A DNA stretch of 49,907 bases, taken from positions 1-49,907 of the forward strand of contig JAGOGF010000008.1 of the NCBI GenBank assembly GCA_017996845.1. The letters run 5' to 3'. The notes beneath the pieces are model-generated. The model searched no databases, had not been told where the DNA came from, and saw only the letters and a program-made list of their open reading frames with translations. Of the stretch, positions 16,753-24,303 are shown piece after piece. This stretch comes from Butyrivibrio sp. GTDB taxonomy: Bacteria; Bacillota_A; Clostridia; Lachnospirales; Lachnospiraceae. Within the stretch, counting starts at the first letter, position 1; each line of letters begins with the position of its first letter. Position numbers and translations under genes: made by a program.

Positions 16753-17976
16753 TCAGCTTCTGTAGTCTGCGTTAATCTTCACATATTCATATGTCAGATC
16801 GCATCCCCACGCAGTTGCTTCTTCCTCTCCCATATGCATATCCACAAGTGCGGTAACACAAGACTGTGATAAAATATCGGACGCTGTTTTTTCACTGTAA
16901 TCCGCCTGTTGTCCGTCATGATACAAAAGCAGCTTTCCTGCAGCACTTTGAATATACAAATCAACTTTATCCGGATCGAACATTACCCCTGAATAGCCAA
17001 GTGCGCACAGGATTCTGCCCCAGTTGGCATCATGTCCGTATATTGCAGCTTTGGTCAGATTGGAACAGATAACCGATTTACTCAGAACCCTGGCATTGTG
17101 CTTGGTATCGGCATGTGTCACATGCGCTTCAAACAGTGCAGTTGCACCTTCTCCATCACCTGCCAGCATCTTGGCCATCTCGGTACAAAGCATTTCGAGC
17201 GCGGTAAAAAATATTTCATAATCAGTATTTTCCTGTGTGATTTCCGTATTATGCGCACATCCGTTTGCCAGAATCATAAGCGAATCATTTGTTGACATAT
17301 CCCCATCCACAGAGATCATATTGAAAGTATCCGTCACAACCCTGCTAAGTGCCTTCTGCAGAAGCTGCTGTGAAATAGACACATCCGTTGTTACAAAGCA
17401 TAACATGGTACACATATTGGGATGGATCATACCGGAACCTTTCGCCATTGCACCGATGTGACATTCTTTTCCATCCAGGGTAAAGGTCACCAAGAGCTGT
17501 TTGGAATGTGTATCTGTTGTCATGATTGCTTCCGCGGCCTGGGTTCCTGCATCCTGATTCGCGGAAAGTGCCGTTTTCAATTGATCGATGCCATTGACAA
17601 TTTTATCAAAGGGAATCTGCATTCCGATTACCCCGGTCGAACCGATCAGGACACCATTTTCTGGTACACCCAGCACTTTTCCTGTCTCTTCTGCCGTTTT
17701 TTTGCAGATTTCATACCCATCCCTGCCGGTACAGGCATTTGCTATCCCGGAGTTGATAACCACTGCATAAACCGGCGCGGATTCCTGTACAATCTTCTGA
17801 TCCCACAACACAGGAGCAGCCTTTACGACATTACTGGTGAACACGCCCGCCACACTGCAGGGCATACTGCTGTATATCATGGCCATGTCTTTTCTTCCCT
17901 GATACTTGATTCCCGCACCATACCCTGCTGCCATAAATCCTGTTGCACTTGTCACGCCACCCGTTGTCATCTTCAT
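16753..17976 (-). CDS. argJ: Glutamate N-acetyltransferase / amino-acid acetyltransferase, ArgJ
   Basis: N-terminal-nucleophile enzyme that moves acetyl from N-acetylornithine to glutamate, closing the acetyl cycle. It self-cleaves before a Thr into alpha and beta chains. Visible: [37 protein letters not shown], and the cleavage region [20 protein letters not shown] with Thr190. The residue before the nucleophile is Cys189 rather than the common Ala. The C-terminal [12 protein letters not shown] and a late [19 protein letters not shown] tail are typical. ATG at 17976 has GGAGG 8 nt upstream; a TTG 15 bases earlier overlaps that site. At 407 aa it is intact. Whether it is mono- or bifunctional cannot be told from sequence. 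Confidence 0.93.
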   Translation of the reverse strand: MKMTTGGVTSATGFMAAGYGAGIKYQGRKDMAMIYSSMPCSVAGVFTSNVVKAAPVLWDQKIVQESAPVYAVVINSGIANACTGRDGYEICKKTAEETGKVLGVPENGVLIGSTGVIGMQIPFDKIVNGIDQLKTALSANQDAGTQAAEAIMTTDTHSKQLLVTFTLDGKECHIGAMAKGSGMIHPNMCTMLCFVTTDVSISQQLLQKALSRVVTDTFNMISVDGDMSTNDSLMILANGCAHNTEITQENTDYEIFFTALEMLCTEMAKMLAGDGEGATALFEAHVTHADTKHNARVLSKSVICSNLTKAAIYGHDANWGRILCALGYSGVMFDPDKVDLYIQSAAGKLLLYHDGQQADYSEKTASDILSQSCVTALVDMHMGEEEATAWGCDLTYEYVKINADYRS

Positions 17977-18000
17977 CAACAATTCCTCCAAATTATTTTT

Positions 18001-18444
18001 TCATTGATTAAATACGGTAATATTTTTTTCATCCAGGCTCAAATCATAATAATTTAAATCCGTGCGATCACTCCATCCGGTCTTCTGCCAGAAAGCATTT
18101 CCCACCTGATTGGTCACAAAGGCATTCAGACATACTTTGCTGATCTGCTCTTTCCGGAGTGCTTCCAGACAAAATGCAACCATTTTTTTACCGATACCCT
18201 GTCTCCTGTATTTCTGGCTGACACAGACATGATAAAGGCAACCACGCCTGCCGTCATGTCCGCATAGAACAGCTCCCGCAATCCTGCCGTTTTCCACATC
18301 AACGACGCTTGTTGTCGGATTTCTCTTCAGAAACAGTTCGATGCCTTCTTTTGAGTCATCCATACTGCGAATTCCAAATCCCTGAATAGACATCCACAAA
18401 TCATATACTTCTTCGTAATCCGCTATCGACATTGCTCTGACCAT
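18001..18444 (-). CDS. GNAT acetyltransferase inside the arg operon
   Basis: A 147-aa GNAT fold protein. The acetyl-CoA loop is VSQKYRRQGIGKKMV (Q/RxxGxG/A), after the beta4 strand GCLYHVCVS. LNAFVTNQVGNAFWQKTGW forms the usual beta5-alpha4 end. The nearest family I recall is YpeA/RimI-like. It starts after AGAGG, 23 nt downstream of argC, and ends 24 nt before argJ, so it is co-transcribed with arginine genes. Possible roles include a short N-acetylglutamate synthase priming the acetyl cycle or an unrelated protein/amine acetyltransferase. Position supports the former but sequence alone does not settle it. Confidence 0.8.
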   Translation of the reverse strand: MVRAMSIADYEEVYDLWMSIQGFGIRSMDDSKEGIELFLKRNPTTSVVDVENGRIAGAVLCGHDGRRGCLYHVCVSQKYRRQGIGKKMVAFCLEALRKEQISKVCLNAFVTNQVGNAFWQKTGWSDRTDLNYYDLSLDEKNITVFNQ

Positions 18445-18467
18445 TGTAATACCTCTGCTTTTATTTT

Positions 18468-19520
18468 TTATGGGAAACAGGGAACCAGTTCCAGCCCCTG
18501 TGCCTCATCCAGACCAAATAATATATTCATATTCTGCACTGCCTGTCCTGCAGCGCCCTTAACCAGATTATCAATCGCGCCCATCATGATAATTCTTCCG
18601 GTTCTTTCATCAATTCTAAAACCAATATCTGCATAATTGCTTGTTTCCACCCATTTGGTTTCCGGACAGACGTTATGCTCCAGCAAGCGAATGAATTTCT
18701 CTTTTCCATAATATTTCTCATATGCTTTTCTGATTTGATCTTCATCCGGAAGTCTGCCGTTTACTTTACTTAGGGAAGCATATTCCGTTGCCAGTATGCC
18801 TCTGTTCATTGGCACCAGATGTGGGGTAAAGCTGATCTGGATTTCTTTACCTGCCGCATAACCCAGCTGTTCTTCAATTTCAGGAGTATGCCTGTGTGTT
18901 GTTACGCCATATGGCTTACAACTTTCATTTACTTCACAGAACAAATTGTCTGTCTTGGCACCTCTCCCTGCTCCCGATACCCCGCTCAGAGCATCCACGA
19001 TAAGTGTATCCGGATCAATCAGTCCTTCCTTTACCAGCGGATAAGCTGTCAGAATCGAACAGGTCGTATAACATCCGGGATTGGCGATGATTCTGGCATT
19101 TCGAATTTCACTTCTGTTAATCTCACATAATCCGTATACTGCTTCCTTAATATATTCGGGTGATGGATGTGTGATTCCATACCATTTTTCATAGACACTT
19201 ACATCTTTTAATCTGAAGTCCGCACTCAGATCAATAATTTTCACTTTTGAAAGAATCTTTTCATTTAGAAGTGATGCACAAAATCCCTGCGGTGTTGCAG
19301 TAAATATAACATCTACTGCCTCTGCAAGCGCTTCCATATTATCATCCATGCATTTTGCATCTACAATCTGAAACATGTTCCTATATATATCCGCATAGCG
19401 CTGATCAATATAACTTTTTGATCCATACCATAGAATCTCAGCCTGTTTATGTTGTGTCAGAAGTCTTACCAGTTCTGCTCCTGCATATCCTGTTGCACCA
19501 ATAATTCCTACTTTTACCAT
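18468..19520 (-). CDS. argC: N-acetyl-gamma-glutamyl-phosphate reductase
   Basis: NADPH-dependent reductase making N-acetylglutamate semialdehyde. The N-terminal Rossmann motif is VGIIGATGYAGAELVRLL. The catalytic Cys lies in IANPGCYTTCSILTAYPL and the His in FTPHLVPMNRGILAT. The C-terminal half includes NYADIGFR and DNLVKGAAGQAVQNMN. I start at the ATG at 19520, giving 350 aa and the standard MVKVGIIGATG beginning. The open frame continues 30 codons further upstream, but that extension runs through the promoter and operator-like repeats. First gene of the minus-strand arginine unit, divergent from argG. Confidence 0.93.
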   Translation of the reverse strand: MVKVGIIGATGYAGAELVRLLTQHKQAEILWYGSKSYIDQRYADIYRNMFQIVDAKCMDDNMEALAEAVDVIFTATPQGFCASLLNEKILSKVKIIDLSADFRLKDVSVYEKWYGITHPSPEYIKEAVYGLCEINRSEIRNARIIANPGCYTTCSILTAYPLVKEGLIDPDTLIVDALSGVSGAGRGAKTDNLFCEVNESCKPYGVTTHRHTPEIEEQLGYAAGKEIQISFTPHLVPMNRGILATEYASLSKVNGRLPDEDQIRKAYEKYYGKEKFIRLLEHNVCPETKWVETSNYADIGFRIDERTGRIIMMGAIDNLVKGAAGQAVQNMNILFGLDEAQGLELVPCFP

Positions 19521-19552
19521 CGCATCCACTTCTCTTTCATTGGTTTTTGTAT

Positions 19553-19644
19553 TGCATAAGTATACGGCCAGTACTGGCATTATGCAAGTATAAATTTTAT
19601 ATTTATGCATTTATTTCCAAATAAATTATATATTTATACATTTT
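19553..19644. promoter_or_regulatory. Cluster of ArgR-box-like half sites between argC and argG
   Basis: Related AT-rich motifs occur four times: TGCATAAGTATA (19553-19564), ATGCAAGTATAAAT (19582-19595), ATATTTATGCATTTA (19599-19613) and ATATTTATACATTTT (19630-19644). The first covers the argC -10 and the second its -35. They resemble the TGNAT-N4-ATNCA pattern of ArgR/AhrC operators, but none is a perfect palindrome. Confidence 0.45.
19559..19587 (-). promoter_or_regulatory. Promoter of the argC-GNAT-argJ-argB-argD operon
   Basis: The minus strand reads TTGCAT (19587-19582), 17 bp, then TATACT (19564-19559). The leader would be about 32 nt. Both hexamers lie inside operator-like repeats. 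Confidence 0.65.
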
Positions 19645-19648
19645 AGTC

Positions 19649-19677
19649 TTGCATTATCCTGCCTGCTGATGTATATT
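19649..19677 (+). promoter_or_regulatory. Promoter of argG
   Basis: TTGCAT (19649-19654), 17 bp, TATATT (19672-19677), which is preceded by TG. The expected leader is about 80 nt. Confidence 0.65.
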
Positions 19678-19726
19678 AAACAACATAGAAAAGAGCACCT
19701 TTAATACCACATTCTAATTAAAACTG

Positions 19727-19750
19727 ATACCGGTATGAACAGGCCGGTAT
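19727..19750 (+). other. Leader hairpin upstream of argG
   Basis: ATACCGG (19727-19733) pairs with CCGGTAT (19744-19750) across a 10-nt loop, ending five bases before the GGAGG binding site. The 8-mer CCGGTATG also occurs twice as a direct repeat here. Confidence 0.4.
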
Positions 19751-19765
19751 GGACGGAGGCAAAAA

Positions 19766-21016
19766 ATGACTGAAACAAAAGAAAAGGTAATTCTGGCATA
19801 TTCAGGGGGACTCGATACTACCTGTATCATCCCCTGGTTGAAAGAGAACTTTAATTATGAAGTAATCTGCGTCTGTATCGACTGCGGACAGGAAGAAGAA
19901 CTGGATGGGCTGGAAGAAAGAGCCAAATCCTGTGGTGCTTCCAAACTCTATATCCTGGATGTCATTGATGAATTTTGTGATGAATACGTTGTTCCCTGTG
20001 TAATGGCGCATGCCGTATATGAAAATCAGTATCTGCTTGGCACTTCAATGGCACGGCCTTTAATTGCCAAGAAGCTTGTCGAAATCGCCAGAAAAGAAGG
20101 TGCTACCGCTATTTGTCACGGTGCAACCGGAAAAGGAAACGACCAGATTCGTTTTGAACTTGGCATCAAAGCACTTGCCCCTGATCTGAAGATCATCGCT
20201 GCATGGAGAAATGCAAAGTGGACACTGGATTCCCGTGAATCCGAAATTGAATATTGCCATCAGCATGGTATTGATCTTCCTTTTTCTGCAGATAACAGCT
20301 ACAGCCGGGACCGTAACCTCTGGCATATCTCTCATGAGGGTCTGGAACTCGAAGACCCTTCCAAAGAGCCCAATTTCAAGCATCTGCTTGTACTGGGTGT
20401 AACCCCGCAGGATGCACCGGATCAGGCCACAAGCGTTACTATGACTTTTGAAAACGGTGTTCCCAAAACCGTAAACGGAAAAGCAATGAAAGTATCTGAC
20501 ATTATCCGTACGCTGAACAAACTGGGTGGCGAAAACGGTATCGGCATTGTTGATATTGTTGAAAACCGTGTAGTTGGTATGAAGAGCCGCGGCGTATATG
20601 AAACTCCCGGCGGAACAATTCTCTATGCTGCGCATCAGCAACTTGAGGAGTTGATTTTGGACCGCGATACGTATACAATGAAAAAAGATATGGGCAATAA
20701 ATATGCTGACATCGTTTACGAAGGAAAATGGTTTACTCCGCTGCGTGAAGCAGAGCAGGCATTTATTGAGTCTACGCAGAAGAATGTGACCGGTGAAGTT
20801 ACCTTTAACCTTTACAAAGGCAATATCATCAAAGCCGGAACAACCTCTCCTTATTCTCTTTATAATGAAAGCATTGCTTCCTTCAAAACAGGTGATCTGT
20901 ATGACCATCATGATGCAGAAGGATTTATCAATCTGTTTGGACTTTCCTGCAAAGTTCGCGCCATGAAAATGCAGGAAATTGAATCTGCCACAGCAAAAGC
21001 CGATATCAAAAAATAA
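19766..21016 (+). CDS. argG: Argininosuccinate synthase
   Basis: ATP-dependent ligase joining citrulline and aspartate, the penultimate arginine step. The N-terminal PP-loop is ILAYSGGLDTTC; ATGKGNDQIRFE and DNSYSRDRNLWHISHEG are family hallmarks. At 416 aa it is full length. CGGAGG seven bases upstream supports the ATG. It is transcribed away from argC. argH and argF are not in the window. DUF1294 and LytTR-regulator genes follow closely on the same strand. Confidence 0.95.
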   Translation: MTETKEKVILAYSGGLDTTCIIPWLKENFNYEVICVCIDCGQEEELDGLEERAKSCGASKLYILDVIDEFCDEYVVPCVMAHAVYENQYLLGTSMARPLIAKKLVEIARKEGATAICHGATGKGNDQIRFELGIKALAPDLKIIAAWRNAKWTLDSRESEIEYCHQHGIDLPFSADNSYSRDRNLWHISHEGLELEDPSKEPNFKHLLVLGVTPQDAPDQATSVTMTFENGVPKTVNGKAMKVSDIIRTLNKLGGENGIGIVDIVENRVVGMKSRGVYETPGGTILYAAHQQLEELILDRDTYTMKKDMGNKYADIVYEGKWFTPLREAEQAFIESTQKNVTGEVTFNLYKGNIIKAGTTSPYSLYNESIASFKTGDLYDHHDAEGFINLFGLSCKVRAMKMQEIESATAKADIKK

Positions 21017-21034
21017 AACTAAGTTGAGAGCATT

Positions 21035-21328
21035 ATGAATTCGATTATTTTTCTGACGGTTTATGTAATTGTAGTCAATGTTATCGGGTTTGCTCTGATG
21101 GGCATTGACAAGCATAAAGCAAAAGTCGGTGCCTTCCGTATTCCGGAAGGCACTCTTTTCGTGGTTGCGGTGATTGGCGGTAGCATTGGTTCTATCCTGG
21201 GTATGTATACTTTCCGCCACAAAACGCGCCACTGGTATTTTGTATATGGAATGCCTGCGATTCTCATTTTACAGATTCTTACATTATTCCTGTTATGGCA
21301 GGCGCCAATTGATTTTCGATTTATGTAA
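21035..21328 (+). CDS. DUF1294 small membrane protein
   Basis: A 97-aa protein with three hydrophobic segments (about 4-22, 43-58 and 70-90). The central signature is FALMGIDKHKAK...RIPE, followed by GGSIGSILGMYTFRHKT, typical of DUF1294. Family members are small inner-membrane proteins of unknown function. It starts 18 nt after argG with only a weak GAGAG binding site, so it probably depends on read-through from argG. Nothing ties it to arginine metabolism except position. Confidence 0.8.
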   Translation: MNSIIFLTVYVIVVNVIGFALMGIDKHKAKVGAFRIPEGTLFVVAVIGGSIGSILGMYTFRHKTRHWYFVYGMPAILILQILTLFLLWQAPIDFRFM

Positions 21329-21348
21329 GTACAAGGAGTTATTTGATT

Positions 21349-22062
21349 ATGCATATTGCAGTATGTGACGACAACATCGCTGATCGCAAGCAAATGGAAC
21401 GTCTGCTTGCAAGAGCATCCAACCAGCAGAAAAAGAACGGTCATGAAGGCTATTACGTTGATCTGTACGGAAATATTCCTTCTCTTATGCAATATCCGCA
21501 AATGTATGATGTCATCTTTCTGGATATCGTAAACGGTTCACAGAATGGGCTGGATATCGCGCTCAAACTTCGTGCAGACGGAATTGTATGCTGCATTGTT
21601 CTGTGCTCTTCTGTATGGGATTATGAAACGCTTTCCGGTTCTTCTCACGATTCTTTTCTCTACATGCACAAACCCATCCTTGCCGCAGAACTAAGTGATA
21701 TGCTCATCGTCTGTGAAAAAAAACGGATCCATTCAGAACCTATGGTTGAGCTGCGCGGTGAAAGCCAAACAATTTATGCACACTGTGATGAAATATTATA
21801 TGCAACAACACTTCAAAAAGGACTTCTATCCGTTACACTGACAGATCATCGCAACGTTCATATTCTGAGTGATGCTGCCAATTTCTATGAACAGCTTGTA
21901 GATTTTTACAGTTTCATTCCCATCACGGACCATTCAATCATCAATATCCACCATATGATCAGCAGATCTCTTATGCGTGTCATCATGGATGACGGTCAGA
22001 AATTTTATGTCAGTCCCACATTTTGGAGTAATGTAAAAGAAGCTCTCCGGGTAACAAAATGA
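21349..22062 (+). CDS. LytTR-family response regulator, no kinase partner nearby
   Basis: The N-terminal receiver domain has acidic residues in AVCDDN, a probable phospho-acceptor Asp in VIFLDIVNG, and a conserved Lys in YMHKPI. The C-terminal part (about 135-237) fits a LytTR DNA-binding domain (VELRGESQTIYAHCDEILYA, then a strand-rich stretch ending in SPTFWSNVKEAL). This is the AgrA/VirR class, which often controls secreted peptides or surface genes. AAGGAG lies 10 nt before the ATG at 21349; a TTG six bases earlier is too close to it. It is 20 nt after DUF1294. No histidine kinase is adjacent. Confidence 0.82.
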   Translation: MHIAVCDDNIADRKQMERLLARASNQQKKNGHEGYYVDLYGNIPSLMQYPQMYDVIFLDIVNGSQNGLDIALKLRADGIVCCIVLCSSVWDYETLSGSSHDSFLYMHKPILAAELSDMLIVCEKKRIHSEPMVELRGESQTIYAHCDEILYATTLQKGLLSVTLTDHRNVHILSDAANFYEQLVDFYSFIPITDHSIINIHHMISRSLMRVIMDDGQKFYVSPTFWSNVKEALRVTK

Positions 22063-22094
22063 TGCATTTTGCATCTGTTCACCCGAAGAGCTTC
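22039..22094. terminator. Terminator between convergent LytTR and DegV genes
   Basis: GAAGCTCT (22039-22046) pairs with AGAGCTTC (22087-22094), and GGGT/ACCC extends the stem inward. The T-tracts are short, so strength is uncertain. The left arm is inside the regulator's last codons. Confidence 0.45.
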
Positions 22095-22103
22095 TCCATT
22101 TTG

Positions 22104-22940
22104 TCAGCAGGTCACAACGATCCCGCCATCATTTGCATACATTGTTGCTACGCCTGCAGTATCAACCACAATCACATCCTGAAATGAAGCTTTTGCCATA
22201 ATCATGTCTTTTACCACCATTGCACGTTCAAAGCAATTGCAATGACTGATCATCAGCCGTTTTTCTTCCGGATGTTCCGTTTCTCTGATAACCAGATCCG
22301 TCATCTTGATCAATGCTTTTTTGATCCCGACACCCTGTCCCCGCTGTACAATATCTCCATGGTTGCCCGCGCAGATAGGCTTAATATTAAGCGTAGAAGC
22401 GACAAAAGCTTTCATCCCGGAAAGTCTTCCATTCTTACGAAGTGTATCCAGATTGTCCAGAACAAAATACGTATTCATCTTATCCCGATATGCCTCAAGT
22501 ATTGGAACTACCTCATCAAAAGTAAGTCCGCTCTCTGCAAGTTCCATAGCCTTTAAAGCAATCTGGGTTTCTCCGCAGCAGGCAGAAAGAGAATCCGCTA
22601 CATATATATTTTTATCACCAAGTTCTTCATGATAAATTTCTTTTCCCAAAATAGCACTATTATAGCTCCCACTCAAATGAGAGGAAAGCGTAACAGCATA
22701 AACATCCTCTGCATCCGTTGTATAGGCTCTCATGTAGCGATCCGGAGACGGGCATGCTGATTTGGGACACTGATCACTGGCGGCTACCTTTTCCAGAAAT
22801 TCCTTCTGATTGAAATTCTCGTCATCCATGATATGGTAATCTCCAACTTCAAGTCCAAGCGGCACTATCTCAAAACGTGGATCCTTTCTGTATTTTTCCG
22901 GTAAATCACAGCAACTGTCCACAACAATTTTATAACTCAT
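22104..22940 (-). CDS. DegV-family fatty-acid-binding protein
   Basis: DegV/FakB-like protein. Family members bind a fatty acid and present it to a kinase such as FakA. Visible: IVVDSCCDLP at the N-terminus; CPKSACPSPD with the TSxPS-like ligand loop replaced by SACPSP; AVTLSSHLSGSYNSA, a signature around the carboxylate-binding Ser; and TLRKNGRLSGMKAFVASTLNIKPI. At 278 aa it is full length. GGAGG precedes the ATG. It is monocistronic, convergent with the LytTR gene and divergent from the DUF5721-like gene. No fakA-like kinase is present here. Confidence 0.88.
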   Translation of the reverse strand: MSYKIVVDSCCDLPEKYRKDPRFEIVPLGLEVGDYHIMDDENFNQKEFLEKVAASDQCPKSACPSPDRYMRAYTTDAEDVYAVTLSSHLSGSYNSAILGKEIYHEELGDKNIYVADSLSACCGETQIALKAMELAESGLTFDEVVPILEAYRDKMNTYFVLDNLDTLRKNGRLSGMKAFVASTLNIKPICAGNHGDIVQRGQGVGIKKALIKMTDLVIRETEHPEEKRLMISHCNCFERAMVVKDMIMAKASFQDVIVVDTAGVATMYANDGGIVVTC

Positions 22941-23112
22941 ATTTCCTCCGGGATTTCATTCTAATTGTATAATTATTCAGCACATAGTTTCGTATACTAC
23001 ATAACATGATAGCACTGTTCACATCGTTCGTAAAGTTAGAACAAATAATATCAAATCTTATTCTGATCCCTATTCACCCAACAATTCTTCAAAAAAAGAT
23101 CTTCCTGTGATT

Positions 23113-23143
23113 TTCACACAGTCTAAAAAAAACATGTTATAAT
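23113..23143 (+). promoter_or_regulatory. Promoter of the DUF5721-like gene
   Basis: The extended -10 reads TGTTATAAT (TATAAT 23138-23143); a possible -35, TTCACA (23113-23118), lies 19 bp upstream. Confidence 0.55.
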
Positions 23144-23159
23144 ATTTTGATTATAACAT
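23134..23159. repeat. Perfect 10-bp inverted repeat over the -10
   Basis: ATGTTATAAT (23134-23143) and ATTATAACAT (23150-23159) are exact reverse complements around a 6-base spacer. The left arm contains the -10, as an operator would. Confidence 0.6.
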
Positions 23160-23192
23160 TGATCAAGCAATCAAAAAAGTGAAAGATTAAAA

Positions 23193-23687
23193 ATGATCGA
23201 ACTGAAAATAGTACATACAAAAGATTTTATGAATAAGCTTCTCAACACAACCTGTTTTGACGCATTCCTCCTGGAAGAAGCCATGATACAGACCTACAAT
23301 ATCTTCTCCATTGATGGTCATGTACAAAAGAGCTTCTATGGACCGGAAGAATCTGATCAGCATCCATACCCGCTTTCCATCTGGAGTGATATGCGAAATG
23401 TCTGCCTGTCTCTGATTCGTGGTAAGCATACCCCTGTCAGTTTCAAATTTGTCCTGCACTGCAAAGAAGAAACAGTTGCCGCACTTCTGGAACAGGATTC
23501 ATCTGTTCTTTCTCCTGACCAGATTGCAGCCTATGTTCTTAGCATACGCTTTTCGGAGGGCAGTGTTTCACTTACAACTGGCACTGCGATCCGTACCTTT
23601 ATCCTGGATAAATCCTACGAACAAATCTGGGACAGATATATTCGCAGCTTTTTGTCCCAGAATGAAATTGCTTTTGAGGAACTGTAA
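23193..23687 (+). CDS. Uncharacterised protein resembling DUF5721
   Basis: A soluble 164-aa protein without signal peptide or membrane span. From memory it resembles the DUF5721 family of Lachnospiraceae (pattern LKIVHTKDFMNKLL, then FLLEEA and TYNIFSIDGHVQKSFY). WSDMRNVCLSLIRGKHTP and RFSEGSVSLTTGT suggest a mixed alpha/beta fold. No catalytic motif is evident and no function is known. The binding site is weak (GTGAAAGA). It is expressed alone from an operator-like promoter and converges on the Hpt gene. Confidence 0.7.
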   Translation: MIELKIVHTKDFMNKLLNTTCFDAFLLEEAMIQTYNIFSIDGHVQKSFYGPEESDQHPYPLSIWSDMRNVCLSLIRGKHTPVSFKFVLHCKEETVAALLEQDSSVLSPDQIAAYVLSIRFSEGSVSLTTGTAIRTFILDKSYEQIWDRYIRSFLSQNEIAFEEL

Positions 23688-23727
23688 GATTGAATTACAA
23701 ACAATTTCCGGAAAAAGGAAAAACCGA

Positions 23728-23758
23728 CCGAGAAAGCAGCATATCACTACTTTTTCGG
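23728..23758. terminator. Terminator between the DUF5721-like and Hpt genes
   Basis: CCGAGAAAGCAG (23728-23739) pairs with CTACTTTTTCGG (23747-23758) with one mismatch and one wobble. On the minus strand it is followed by a TTTTT run, so it best serves the Hpt gene. Confidence 0.55.
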
Positions 23759-23791
23759 CCAGTTTATTCAAAGCATAATCATTTGGAAAAA

Positions 23792-24148
23792 TCACTGATA
23801 TTTTTTTAATATTTTTATCAGCTCATCATATTTTATCTTAATGCGATCGTATTTTTCTTTTGCCCCATTCAGTGATCCCGCTCTCAGAATCTCTGTCAGT
23901 GCATATACATCCTCATGAATTGCGTTCATACCCAGATTTCCGGTAACACCTTTCAGTGTATGAATCGCTTTAAATGCATTCTCTGCATCCTCTCCCGCAA
24001 GTGCTGCCGTCAATTCTTCCATGCTGTGATCATCTGCAAATTTCAGCATAAATTTAATTACCAGATCATCATTTCCCATAAATCTTGCGGACACATCCGG
24101 CCAGTCAACTCCCCAGCTGCATAACTCCTGTTTCAGCTCATCATTCAT
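23792..24148 (-). CDS. Orphan Hpt (histidine phosphotransfer) protein
   Basis: Single-domain Hpt protein of 118 aa, which shuttles phosphate between receivers in multistep phosphorelays. The core AIHTLKGVTGNLGM contains the phosphorylatable His with the expected K and G positions. Surrounding helices (FMLKFADDHSMEELTAAL, VYALTEILRAG, KEKYDRIKIKYDELIKILKKY) complete a four-helix bundle. I start at ATG 24148, five bases after GGAG; an adjacent ATG is only two bases away. It has its own promoter and no hybrid kinase nearby. The LytTR regulator 1.7 kb away is a conceivable but untested partner. Confidence 0.85.
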   Translation of the reverse strand: MNDELKQELCSWGVDWPDVSARFMGNDDLVIKFMLKFADDHSMEELTAALAGEDAENAFKAIHTLKGVTGNLGMNAIHEDVYALTEILRAGSLNGAKEKYDRIKIKYDELIKILKKYQ

Positions 24149-24161
24149 CATGGCTCCTATC

Positions 24162-24177
24162 TGCATTTATAAATGCA
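24162..24177. repeat. Perfect 16-bp palindrome in the Hpt leader
   Basis: TGCATTTATAAATGCA is fully self-complementary. It lies between the predicted transcript start and the ribosome binding site, where a bound protein or a small hairpin could affect expression. Confidence 0.5.
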
Positions 24178-24199
24178 ACATATATGTCTGATAAAAAAC

Positions 24200-24229
24200 A
24201 GTATAACATGAATATTTGGATGTGTGCAA
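24200..24229 (-). promoter_or_regulatory. Promoter of the Hpt gene
   Basis: The minus strand reads TTGCAC (24229-24224), 18 bp, TATACT (24205-24200) with an upstream TG. Confidence 0.6.
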
Positions 24230-24303
24230 AAAAGCGTAAAACAGCCTCCCGCATCGTTAGTTGAATCAGATAACCTTCTGCATTTTAATGATACGATATC
24301 TGC

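Noticed and set aside
19521..19610. N-terminal extension of ArgC by 30 codons
   Set aside because: It overlaps the promoter and operator-like repeats, and ArgC proteins normally begin at the VKVGIIGATG segment.
20060..21232. Long minus-strand frame of 390 codons opposite argG
   Set aside because: It lies antisense to argG, has no ribosome binding site, and its peptide shows no domain. argG has all expected motifs and a promoter.
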